From Paraspadella gotoi (lineage: Eukaryota; Chaetognatha): a stretch of DNA of 64,000 nucleotides. Positions 45,493 to 58,160 of this stretch are shown one piece after another. The notes beneath the pieces were generated by a model. The model saw only the letters and a list, made by a program, of their open reading frames with translations, was not told the origin of the DNA and ran no database searches. The DNA is taken from NCBI GenBank assembly GCA_051294375.1, contig CM119264.1, positions 31,190,135 through 31,254,134 of the forward strand. The letters run 5' to 3'. How positions within the stretch are numbered: position 1 is the first letter of the stretch; every line of letters begins with the position of its first letter. The position numbers and the translations under genes are program-made.

Positions 45493-45589
45493 TCTCTGCT
45501 CTCTCCCTCCTCTCTCTGCCCCCCGGTGATTTTTTAGAGTCATTAGTTCATCGTTCCTTGAATATTTCGCTTTCAATCAATCTTATTTC

Positions 45590-45641
<52 letters not shown>

Positions 45642-45824
45642 TCTCTCTCTCTCTCTCTCATTGTTTACCTTCATCCTTTGAATCTCGTAAAAACTTTCGA
45701 CAAAAAAAAAAAAAAAAGAAAACTACAAATAAATCTAAAATTTTTTTTTCGTTTTTTCGCTTTAACATCAAACAGTAATAATTTTTTTCTTTTAAATTAA
45801 TTATAATAATTAATGTATATATAT

Positions 45825-45862
<38 letters not shown>

Positions 45863-46408
45863 AGGAGAGAGGAGAGCAATAGTCAATGTGTCTCCAGTGA
45901 CCCCCTGTTGGTAAATCCCACGTCGCCACAATGTAAGATCTACGTTCATGCATTCATTATTTAAAATAATTATTAATTAATCTTGAAAATATTTATTAAA
46001 ACGAAGAAACTGGCGACGCCTATATGAACGCATAAAAAACCATAAAACACAAAACAGAAAAACAAGAATGTTGTTTACTTTAGCCTCGTTTTCATTTTTT
46101 TCGCTCGACCTACATTTTTTTCAACATTCGATCTTTTTAAATTAAAAAAAAAAACCTAATTATAAAACTCATCTGAAAAAAAAAAAAACAAGACCACGAC
46201 GACCAAAAATAATAAATAAACAAAGAGCAACAGCTGCTTTGCGTCCAGTAAATTGGATCGAGCCATGTTTAAACTCTCAGCATCAAAATAATTCTCAGTA
46301 TTCTCTCTCTCTCTCTCTCTTTCTCTATCTCTCTTTCTCTCTCTCTCCTCTTCTCTCTCTCTCTCTCTCTCTTTATCTCTCTCTCTCTCTTATCGCTCTC
46401 TCTCTCTA

Positions 46409-46467
<59 letters not shown>

Positions 46468-47259
46468 CTCTTCAATATCTCTCTTTTTCAAATACCTTCA
46501 CACAGAAAAATAGATATTTTTTTTATCTGAGCAAAAAGATTTTAATTTATCTTGATCTTGAAATGAAAGTGATCATAACAACCAGACCTCTAGACAACTT
46601 GACGACGACGAACGACAGACGTGCCGACGAGACACGACGACGACGACGACCGTGGCCACTGACTTGCTATTCATTTTTATTCTAAGCTGTTTTATAAACA
46701 ATTTGAACTTTATACATAATTTTGCCTTCTGTCTTAATTTAAAAAGATTACTTAGCTCAAAAAAATTACAATTCATTTCAAACATTAACTATGCTATTAT
46801 TTAGTTCAAATATCTGTGCTCCTCTTCCCGAAATTAATAAATAACAAAACCTAAATTGATTATTTTGTAATTTAATGCGGAAATTAGTGAGGCTGAGGAC
46901 ATAAGTCAAAATAATGTGGCGGGGACATTAAATATATGGAGAAACAAATAAAAAAGTGTCGACAATTCATTGATATCATTTAATTAGTATTCATCAGTGT
47001 TTCAGGCTATAGAAATTAGTGTGAAAATAAGGAGAGAAGATACATAATTATTAATTAATTATTGATACTAATTTAATTTTTTTTGTTCGGATGATTTAAA
47101 AAAAAAAAAATACAAATAACAAATTGGATCTTTTCATGATTTCCGTTTTAATTAATGGAATTTACATGAATCTTCCCTGTAATTTAAGATGGTCATGTGA
47201 CCATTTCTCTGATCGGACAACTCCGATCGCCCCCCCCCAAACTGCCAGGCCATTTTCCT
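44009..47259. other. Intergenic region between secreted-protein gene and DPYD copy A
   Basis: No gene supported. It contains a telomere-like patch (44340-44470), GA/CT tracts, a short (GACC)n run (about 44832-44866) and a family B fragment (45284-45355). From about 45834 it is the 3' flank shared with the second DPYD version. Confidence 0.5.
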
Positions 47260-50200
47260 TCCTCAAAAAGCCCTCAGTTCCCTCATGTTCCCAACCGGCT
47301 CGACCCTCGCCCTCCGGGCACGCCCCTCTTGATCACGTGGGGGATCCGCTTGGGCACCATCGCTGATGCAATCTATGATGGGCAGACGGACGCGCAAAGG
47401 GTGCAACCGGTGCAATCCGATGTCACTTTTGAAGATGCGTTTTGGCGTCGAATTCTATGCTTGGTATCCAGAGTCGTTGCAGGTCATTAGCATTTGCCGC
47501 AATTGATACACATCTCTTCGTCGATGAGAGCAACCTTTGGAGGGGGGGTTGCGGCATGGATGTGGGGGGCGAACTTGACGGCAAAAGGAGAGTTAGCGGA
47601 GTAATCGGAAACGATGGGTGGGTGCCACAAATTTGGGAGAGTTACGGCAAGTTGGAGCGGCGGAGGTAGTATAGACGTATTAATTAGATTATTTAATTAA
47701 TTTAGTTAATTAATAATTAGCGTGATTAACAGAACTAATCAACGAATGAACGGATTCAGCAACGAACGAACGAACGATACGAACGAACTAAGAAACGAAT
47801 TAAAGAAAGAAGAAAAAAAAGGAAAAGACCCGATGATGACCGACTTTGTCCACCGAAACAAATTCAACCTTCTGTGTTGTTGTCCAACTCGTTGTAAGTT
47901 CCAATCAATGGAACCGCGGGCGCCAATGACATCTGACAGGCGTGGAATCGGTTTGGATGGAGCAGATGGTGGAGATGGGGTCTGGATGAAAAGCTGGGGG
48001 AGAAAGGTCAATGAGTCCGTGAAATATGGGTCGGAGTTGTGACTCTTGATGATTTTAAAAGTTAATTTAATTAAGAGTCTTGATAGAGTATATTATTTTT
48101 TTTTTTCCATTGCAAGATGAATGACTTTTATCGTATACGTAACTGAGAACCAATTCTGTATACTAGATAAAAAAAATAATAAAATTTGCACTAATTAATA
48201 ATTTCATTGATAATTTATGATTAAATAATTCTAAAAAGGTTTTATTATTTCATCTGGTATGCAAACACCGAATGAATTCTTAGCTATTATTAGATTCACA
48301 TTCAAAGGGTTTGTTACTCATACTTGATTCAAGCCCTTAATGTCTTCTTGTGTCTTAATCTTCATTTGATCCATCAATCAAATCAATCTATGTATATCAT
48401 TTCAGCCAGTTAATCTTAATTAAGAAATTCTAAATTAAGCAAAGTAATTTGGATAATTTTTAGGGAATTTAATCACGATGAAGATTAAACTATTAAAGAT
48501 AAAATGTATTAGGATAATAAGTAATTTAATTGCGAAGGCACGATTTAAAATAAAGTTGTAGCAATGAAAATGATTCACAATATAACCTGTCGCAAAGTCA
48601 AGGGCAAGTATAACTTTTATTTATTAAAATAATATTTTTAATATCGTTTTACCAATTTTATAATTGATTTAATTATCGCCTGACTTCCATTGGGTCATTT
48701 TTCTGTTTTTGAAGTCTATGAGTGAAGAAGACAAAATTATGTGTGAGGAAAGTTTTTATAAATGTTTTCATCGCCATCTCACTTTGTTCCTCTTTCCCTC
48801 AAATCTCTCCTTTAATTTCCTCTCTCTTCTCTCTTCGAACCTCCCCTCACCCTTATTCTCTCCCTCTCTCCCTCTTCTCGTCTGCTTCTTCTTCTTGCCC
48901 TTTCTCTACTCTCTCCTCTTCCCTTCCCCTCTCCCTCATTCTCCTCTCTCTCTCCCCCTCTTCCTCATCCCTCTCGCCCATACTCCCTCTTCCCCGATCC
49001 CCCTCTCCCTTCCCCCTTCCCTCTCTCCCTCCCCTCCTCCCTCTTTTTCTCTCACCTTCTCCTCCACCTCACACCTCTCCTATACTCTGCGCACGATCCT
49101 CTTCTCTCCTTGGCGGAACGGTCCGAGAATGCGGCACAGACTTCTCCCATCAACCCTCGATGTCTGCCTACAGTTCCCAGCTGATGTCGAGGTGTGGTGG
49201 ACTTTGTCCATCCCAGTTTTCGAGGAGAAGAGATGGACTTGAATGTAGAGAAGAGGTTTTGAACGCTGACTGGGTTGTAGAAAAGGGGGAGTTTGGACTG
49301 ATGTAGAGAGGAGTCTTGAGACCTGATGCGGTTGTAGAAAGAGGGGGTTGGACTGATGTAGAGAGGAGTCTTGGACGTGATGGGGTTGTAGAAAGGGAGG
49401 ATTTGACTGATTTAGAGAAGGGTTTTGAGACCGATTAGGGTTGGAAGAAAAGGAGGTCTTGGACACCTTGATGTAGGGAGAATCGAGGAAAAACACATTG
49501 TCGTCCCGCAGCACAACATCAGGTCAACCTGTGATGAGTCTTCAATGACATGTGAAGTCTTTGATTTTGCACAGAGGAACAGCATTGAAGAGACGATGCG
49601 CCGCTGTAGAGAAATTGCATTCCCTTCTCGCGGAATCGATTCCACCTGAAAGAGTGAGAGAGACGGTGAAGTGAATATAGATGGAAAGATGATTACAGAT
49701 TGGAGAAAAAAATGGTTGGGACAGTTGACTGCAGATGATGCGATTAACATTATGAAAATAGTTAAAGGGAAAGAATGATGATTATTCTATAAAATTATAA
49801 ATTTTATTCTATAAATATTCTCAGTTTCTGATATTTTCCTGTTCTCATGAATCGACCATTTTTCGCTCTCGTTCTTTTTTAAAATCTGTTCTGTCCTTTT
49901 AAAATCTCTTTTTAAATTCTCTTTTAACTCTCAATCTGTCTTTTAAATCTATTTTTAAATCTTCTTTAACTCTCATCTGTCCCTTTTAAATCTCTATTTT
50001 AACTCTCATCTGCCGTTTAAATCTATTTTAAATTCCTTTTAACCTCATCTGTCCTTTTAAATCTCTTCCCCTTTCAAAACAGCACGTGGCCAATGGGAAA
50101 TCCGGCAAAGCCTTTGCGAATCGCCGACACTGCCTTCAGCGCTATCGGTCGAGATCGCGTTTGCCTGAGACGCCGCCTAGGTCTCCTTCCCTTCGTAGCC

Positions 50201-53200
50201 CACCGCCGGCCACAACCACCATGCGTTCATTCTGCGGGTGTTAATTTTAGAAGTTTAATAATTAATATTACAAACGCTGGAGAAGAGTTCAAAGTAATAT
50301 TAAGGACTATATAATTAAAGAAGATTAATAACCGGCAATAAGCCCTATAACGTTACTCATTAAAATATTATACAATATCAGAAATCTTGAATAATAATTA
50401 TGTTTTAATTTTGAGGCTATATATATACTCCTTCATATGAAATAATGTTTTTAATGTTTATATTTATTCCCACAAAATTGAAATAATTCATTAATTATAG
50501 TATTAATTACAAACTATAGTAATTAAGTTAAATCATATAGCTTTCAATTTACCATAATGAATTTCAAAATCTCCGTATGGATCAATCTGAAATCTAGAAA
50601 AAATGTTTGAAATTACTTGGGTAACTAGAAATATGGCTACGCAAAAGAAATTTTAATCTTATACATAAGTCAAATATATATGGTGTCGCTTACTTAGTTA
50701 TAAGTAACAATACTCGCTTATGTTTGATTTATCATTGATCTGGTCTTTCAACGTGACGAACGCAAACTACAATGCATTTTATGCCATAATTTAATAACGG
50801 CCCAGTCTATACGTTTCGGCCAGATAAAAAGGTCACTTCCTCTACTAATTCGTTTCCGCATGATGCTCTTATTGCAATCGCACAAACTCGGTCCTAACGA
50901 GAATCACTCATGATAATCACCTCAGAATACATTCATACTTTAATACTAATCCACATTGATGATCATTCTCCCATGTTCGGCCACAAAAATTGGATCATTT
51001 GTCTTGATACTGAGCCCCATGAGACGGAGACTGTGTTCGTTCGCCGCTGGAACATTCCGTCCGCCCCGCCCCTTTGCCGCGAGGCGATGTCACGATGTGT
51101 GCACAATTCGGGTTCATTTTGGGGAGAAAGAATCTTGCCACTGCGGCTCTGACCCCAACCGGAATGTTGTATGACAAGCTCGGGGATTTCTGGAGGAAAC
51201 TTGGTTGGTTAGAATTCGGTCACAAAAGAGAGAGAATGTAATAATAAATAAAATTAAATTGAAAAAGTAAATAAAATTTAAGTAAAATAAATAAAAAAAA
51301 TTTAATTGTAAATAAAATAAAACAAATAAAATTGTAAAAAAAAAGATGTAAATCAATTCATTCTCTCATCATCGCAGTTGATCATAGAAATTTATAAAAA
51401 ATAATTATATTTCAGAACCATATTGCTTATAATTTACAGAATTTGGATTAAAGACAAATTTAGAATTTTTACTACGATTTTGCGCATCAGTTAAAGTTTT
51501 AACTACAAATCACATCACTTATAATATCACTACAGTCAGGGGATAAATGTACTACTAGCTTTAGCAACGTATGCATCAGCTGTCCGCAGGCCAACCCATC
51601 CCTCGCTCTTCATCCGTGAGGAGGAAGGTGAGCTCCAGCGCGTCGCTCCAGCAGCTTGGAGGTCGACTAACAATTTTTCGTCCAATACAGTTGTTCGTCG
51701 AGCTAGCCGCAACGGATGAATGAGCGATAGACGATTCGCTCAGGGAAGGAAGATTTTCAGTTCGAGTGATGACCTGATGGGGGGGAAGGGGGAAAGAGGA
51801 GGGGCGAGACGTAGAGGGAGGGGAGAGAAGGAGGAGAGGGGAGAGAGAGGAGGAGAGGGAGGGAGAGAGGAGGGAGCAGGAAGAGAAAGGCGGACAGGAG
51901 GAGAGCGGGAGGAGGGGCGAGAGAGGGAGTGTTAAAGTTTAAAGAATATTTAACATCAGATTTTTCTTAGTGTATTATTATTTTAATCTTAATTTACAAT
52001 TAAAAAAATCAATTTATGGCAAAAAGAATGATAAAGAAAAATTGAATAATTTGGACAAAAATTATTTGCTGAAAATGCAAATAAGATTTATTAAAAGCAC
52101 CAAATGCGCAATGATGAACAAGACCCCAGGTAACTTTAAATCTTTTGATCTTTTGATCTTTTGATCTTTCTGCATATTTTGATCTTTTTGATCTTGATCT
52201 TTTACATATTTACGAAATCAATAAACGTCAACTTGTGTGTGAGAACATTCGAACGGTATACGCAAATTTCAAATATCATGACTGTAATCGGTCAACTATA
52301 ACATAAACATCGCTTATACAGACATGAATTAAAGAATTGAGAACTCAAGCACATGACGCTACACACCGACCTCGGCAGCCAATACCTGCTTCTCTCACTG
52401 CTGATTGAAGTTGATGTATCAGAAAAGGCCTCCTTGTCCAGGACCGAAAGAATGGCCATGCTGTTGTGGCTCTGGACGATCCTTGAATATAAATCAACTG
52501 GTTTTTATCTCCGGTCTCTCATCTTCTCTCTCCCTCTCTCTCTTCTCTCTCTCATCTCCTCTCCCTTCTCTCTCTCTTCTCTCACGTTCTCTCTCTTCTC
52601 TCTCAGTGCATAATCCTCTTTTCTCTCTCTCGTCGTCTCTCTCCTCACCTCCCTCTCCACGTTCTGTCTCTCTCTCTCAATCTCCCTCTCATCTCATCTC
52701 TCATCTCACCTCTCTCGTCGATTTCCTCTCACTCTTCTCTCCTCTCTCTTCCCTGCTCATCATCTTCTCTGCGTCCCTCTCGTCTCTCTACTACGGCCTC
52801 TTCTCTCTCTTCTCTCTCTGTCCTCTCTCTTCTCTCTGTCTTTCTCTCTCTCTCTGTCTCTCCTCTCATCTGCTCTGTCTCTCTCCATTCCTCTCTTGCT
52901 CTCTCTCGTTCGTCTCTATCCCGTCAACCTCTCTCTCGTCTCTCCTCTACTTGCTCTCTCTCTCGTCAATCTACTCTTCTCTCTCCCGCACAGGGAAGTA
53001 CGTACGGTACACATATAGGTCGACGCGAAGTCTTTAGTCCAGTACTGAAATAACGTCTTCTCGTCACGCACAAAGCCAGCACAACCAAGACCTCGAAGGC
53101 CTCGCGCTCATCAGTGTGGCCGGAACGTGCGGGTGGCGGGGCCGTAGGCGTAGCCCGAATGTTAGGGGAATTTGAGTGCCAATGCAGGAAAGGAGACAGA

Positions 53201-53700
53201 GATATGCGACTGACATTGAGAGAGAGGAAGGGGAGGGAAACGGAGACGAGGGAGGGGGGGAGAGAGAGGGAGAGAGAGAGGAAGGGACGCGAGGGAGAGA
53301 GCGGAGAGGGAGGCGAGGGAGAGAGGAGGAGGGAGAGGGAGGGAGAGAGTTGTTATTTTGTTGCCGTAAAGCCATTGAATAAATTCGAAAGATTACCTTC
53401 TCTCGTCTCTCTGTCTCTTCTTCCTGTTTCCTGTCTCTCTCTCATCTCTCTCGGTCTCTCTCGTCACCACGCCATATCGATAGCGTATTAAAAGAGCGGC
53501 AACTTTCGCCTCTCTTCAACAAAGACGTCCAATAAAGATTCGCTGCAGATGGCGTGGTTCTCCAAGGGCCGTCTTTCCGTCGTTCTGACCCGATCGACGG
53601 TCGTTTGGGGCGACACCGGGCGACGTCGCAGCCAGCGAAGACCCTGGGGGTCGAATGTGGACATGGTCCCGCGGGGTCACTTCGTGGGGGAGACCCAGTG
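45834..53700. repeat. Long direct repeat, version A (DPYD 3' half)
   Basis: Collinear with 56730-64000 at an offset of about 10.4-10.9 kb, from a GA tract through DPYD exons, introns and flank. Differences are mainly single-base indels, many inside exons. Confidence 0.9.
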
Positions 53701-55700
53701 GTTTAGGGTCTAAGGGTGAGGCAGGTGGCCGCGCCGCATATTGGTGAGAAGACGAGGGTAGTCGGTAGGTGGCAGAGGAGAGGGATAGTCGAAGAGAGAG
53801 ATGTAATTAGTAAGATTTAAATGTTGGTAATGGAGTGTTCTAGATTCTTGTTAGATGAAATTGGTACAATCATCATTCAATGCGCATGTTAAATATTGAT
53901 ATGTGAAGTGAATGAGACGAACTGATCCCATATCATACTTACTATGTGTGCCTTTCTGTGCGACACATTCGCAGAGAGAGAGGCGCCATGCAGTAGTGGT
54001 TTCACATCCAGCATATGCTCCGATTCGATTCCAGTATAATCAGGTCATCCAGATCAATTACCTTCCATCCATTCCATCTAGCCATCCATCCTGTCCACCA
54101 CCTCATTCATCCATCCACCTGTCATGCCATCCATTCCATACCCTACTTCACTCCCTCAATCTCTCAGTGCAGATCCAAAGGCAGAACATGACGAAATTCG
54201 TCTGAGTCTAGACGATTCTGATCTTCGGTCTTCATCCATGTCACGGACAGATTTCCTTTTGTTGCCTGTGCGAGCGAATTTCTCATCGCACGATGGGAAA
54301 CCGCCGTATTGGTGGATACCGTGGGTGATCTAATTAAATATCCAAGGGTGGTCACTCGTACCCTGGTGACGACGCTTGAGGTGATAAACCGATCTAAGAC
54401 GTGTTAGTGATAGCGCACCTGGGGAGAGATGGTTATAAGGTAATCACCTGTGTCGAATTAAAGTCATCCTAAAGCTTTAGGATATCACCATTGGTAGAGA
54501 CTAATGAGATCAAACGCTGTTGGGTGGATCACTGGCGTGAATTTAAAGGGATATGATGTTGTTGGTTTACGAGTTAATCGGCGTTACGTAGAGAATATGG
54601 AGGTGAGGAACAACGTCGAAGATATGTGTTTGGTCCGGATCACTAATCAAAGATGTGTCACTGAATCAATTGGGTATGCTTGTACTCCATATGTGTAAAC
54701 GTCAGGTGAAACGATTGGCGATTATCTAATCCTCATCTGCATGCCTAATTTGTTGCGACTGTCACACGCCGCCAGATGGAGATGCGTAGAGGTACAAAGC
54801 CTAGTGAATTCATGTGATTGTTTATGCGCTCGTCCGCCAGTAGATTATCAAGGGTCCATAAGGTTATTGGCATCATTCGCGATTATACCTTTTCTGCACA
54901 TGGCATCTTTGCACTCATCGTTTGCTCGGGGACAGAAATGGCATAGAACTCAGCACTGTTTTACCTCCTTTGCCAGATTCCATCGTCTTCTGGCAATTCC
55001 TTTGGTCCACGATATGGTGCGTGGACGAATCGGCTGCGAATTATACTGTGAATCCGTTTGCGAAAGTGAGCGAACGAAGACTCGTTTGGCAGCCGCTATA
55101 AACGCAGTGAGCGTGAGGTGGCGCAGCTCGCGAACCGCGCGGTGTCCCGGAGCGCGAGGACATGGATCGACGCTGGGCCCTGAGGATGGCACATTCATCG
55201 ATCATCATCATCATCATTCATAGACTTAAGTCATCATATCATCATCAACTCGATTCATCATGCCTCTCGATCTTTCTACGTCTCGCTCTGCTCTTCTCTC
55301 GTCTCTCTCTCTCTCTCATTCTCCTCTCGTCCTCTTCTCTCTTCCTCTTCTCGCGGCTGCATGTGTCGGCATATCTTCCCGTCTCTCCCTGCAGACACAT
55401 CAGGTGGAGCGGCCGCCACTTTGAGGGCAGGAAATCCTTGGAGTGAAATGAATCTCCGTCGGCCGGCCGACAAAACTCCTCGCATATTCCGTCGGCTCGA
55501 TGTCGCGGTTTCGGGCTAGAGCCTGGACGACCGAGACGACAGACCGCCTTCGTGGCCGTGAGGAAACAGGAGAGAAGAAGTATTGTCACTAATGCGGAGG
55601 TTGATAGATGAGCTGAGACCGTTGTGGAAACGCGAGACGGCCGCGGTCCTGTAGGAGGAACGAGGGGGGAGAGGAGAGAGGAGAGATGAGATGTGAGAGA
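47260..55700 (-). pseudogene. DPYD: Dihydropyrimidine dehydrogenase, version A (frame broken by indels)
   Basis: Traces of DPYD exons can be followed leftwards: GIGLPEPK-like region (about 55500-55640), KDFLP (about 55380-55480), the NADPH/FAD-domain segment equivalent to [20 protein letters not shown] (about 55050-55200), AFGSAL (about 54165-54330), GLPEVDP..GGDVAG..NDGKTA (about 53470-53720), REAFE..TKTF (about 52990-53190), the FGPGQ exon (about 52380-52500), the [11 protein letters not shown] exon (about 51570-51775), [10 protein letters not shown] (about 51010-51200), TTYGGVSG (about 50090-50230), [10 protein letters not shown] (about 49500-49640), WDGQSP (about 49090-49240), DVIGA (about 47870-48000) and the ferredoxin-like C-terminus (about 47270-47534). 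Nearly every exon has one or more single-base indels relative to version B, so no continuous protein can be read. Even spacing of indels in exons and introns points to uncorrected sequencing error or a poorly assembled allele rather than decay. Confidence 0.8.
49250..49440. repeat. ~56-bp minisatellite in DPYD version A
   Basis: Counterpart of 60158-60365: repeats of GATGTAGAGAGGAGTCTTGA and GGTTGTAGAAAGGG blocks, shorter and with more indels. Confidence 0.8.
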
Positions 55701-56704
55701 GATGAGGAGAGAGAGAGTAGAGAGAGAGAGATGAGATAGGAGAAAGATAAAGAGAAATGAGTAGAGATGATGAAGTGAGTAGGGAAGAAGAAGGGAGACG
55801 GTTCAACAAAGGAAAGAGAACTCGAAAATGAGACCAAGATGTCTAAAACATGAATTGACGAAACCAAATTTATATATTTATTGTTGTTAATATATTTAGA
55901 GCCATGTCAGTCAAATGTATAGCAAGGCGACATAGGAAGACAATAATAGATAATAAATAAGGTAAGGATGCCGATGTAAGAAGTAAAAACAAAACGAAAT
56001 CGACGATCTAGCAAAAAAATCGGAGACGCAAAACCCCAACGAAGAATGAGCCGACTAATTGTTACCGAGAATCAATACATGACGTGACCTTCATTAATCT
56101 GGACCACCAAATTATTCCAACAATGTGACTGAGCCTTCATTAATGCTGACCAGGCCAAATTTCGCGCCGCACATATCGTTGACTGGTACTTCATTAATCT
56201 TGACCAGACAAATATCGGGCCCGACCAATGTTTGACGTGACCTTCATTAAGTCTAGACTGGACAAATATCCCTGAAATCTTGACTGACGTTCATCTGAAT
56301 CTGACCGCGACAAAATATTCCAACGAATTCTGACTGACTTGCATTCAATCTGACCGACAAATTTCCAATAAATCTTGATTGACGCTTGAATTAACTCTGA
56401 CGCGACAAATATTCCGACATGTTGTCTGACCCTTCATTAACTCTGACTGTACAAATATAATATTCTGACAATCTTGATGAAACTAGCATTATTCAGACTG
56501 TATCAAATATTTCTGACGAATTCTGGCACTGACCTTTCATTTTAATCAGCCAACAAATATTTCCCGACATATGTTGACTGACGCTTGCATTAATCTGACT
56601 GACAATATTTCCTTGATAATGCTTGACTGTGATCCTTTCATTTAATCAGACGACAGATATTTCTTTGACAAGTCTTGACTGTGATCCTTTGATTATTCGT
56701 GACT
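53720..56704. other. DPYD version A, upstream introns
   Basis: Between the noisy DPYD exons listed for version A, this region has (CATC)n-like repeats (54060-54130) and, from about 56080 to 56704, a degenerate ~43-bp minisatellite built on GACCTTCATTAATCTGACC and GACAAATATTTCC. The array ends in a 25-N gap. Confidence 0.6.
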
Positions 56705-56729
56705 NNNNNNNNNNNNNNNNNNNNNNNNN
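56705..56729. other. Assembly gap (25 N) between the two DPYD versions
   Basis: The gap is followed directly by a GA tract that also starts version A, so the join lies at a simple repeat. Confidence 0.95.
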
Positions 56730-56767
<38 letters not shown>

Positions 56768-57224
56768 CAATAGTCAATGTGTCTCAGTGACCCCCTGTTG
56801 GTAAATCCCACGTCGCCACAATGTAAGATCTACGTTCATGCATTCATTATTTAAAATAATTATTAATTAATCTTGAAAATATTTATTAAAACGAAGAAAC
56901 TGGCGACGCCTATGAACGCATAAAAAACAATAAAAACAAAACAGAAAAACAAGAATGTTGTTTACTTTAGCCTCGTTTTCATTTTTTTCGCTCGACCTAC
57001 ATTTTTTTTCAACATTCGAATCTTTTAAATTAAAAAAAAAAACCTAATTATAAAAACTCACTTGAAAAAAAAAAAAACAACGACGACGACGACCAAAAAT
57101 AAATAAATAAAAAAAGAGCAACAGCTGCTTTGCGTCCAGTAACTTGGATCGAGCCATGTTTAAACCTTCAGCATCAAAATAATTCTCAGTATTCTCTCTC
57201 TCTCTCTCTCTTTCTCTATCTCTC

Positions 57225-57274
<50 letters not shown>

Positions 57275-57317
57275 ATCTCTCTTCTCTCTTTATCTTCTCT
57301 CTCTCTCTCAACTATCT

Positions 57318-57379
<62 letters not shown>

Positions 57380-58160
57380 CAAATACCTTCACACGAAAAA
57401 AAGATATTTTTTTTATCTGAGCAAAAAGAATTTTAATTTTATCTTTGATCTTGAAATGAAAGTGATCATAACAAACAGACATCTAGACAACTTGACGACG
57501 ACGACGACGACGCCGACGACGACGACGACGACGACGACCGTGGCCACTGAGTTGCTATTCTATTTTTATTCTAAGCTGTTTTATAAACAATTTGAACTTT
57601 ATACATAATTTTGCCTTCTGTCTTAATTTAAAAAGATTACTTAGCTCAAAAAATTACAATTCATTTCAAACATTAACTATGCTATTATTTAGTTCAAATA
57701 TCTGTGCTCCTCTTCCCGAAATTAATAATACAAAAAACCTAAATTGATTATTTTGTAATTTAATGCGGAAATTAGTGAGGCTGAGGACATAAGTCAAAAT
57801 AATTGCGGGGACATTAAATATATGGAGAAAACAAAATAAAAAAGTGTCGACAATTCATTGATATCATTTAATTAGTATTCATCAGTGTTTCAGGCTATAG
57901 AAATTAGTTGAAAATAAGGAGAGAAGATACATAATTATTAATTAATGTAATGATTACTAATTTAATTTTTTTTTGTTCGGATGATTAAAAAAAAAAAAAT
58001 ACAAATACACAAATTGGATCATTTTTCATGATTTCCGTTTTAATTAATGGAATTTACATGATTCTTCCCTGTAATTTAAGATGGGTCATGTGACCATTTC
58101 TCTGATCGGACAACTCCCGATCGCCCCCCCCCAAATCTGCCAGGCCATTTTCCATCTCCC

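Noticed and set aside
49080-49514. Pro/Gln/Ser-repeat frame on the minus strand
   Set aside because: It reads through the 56-bp DPYD intron minisatellite; not conserved as a frame between versions A and B.
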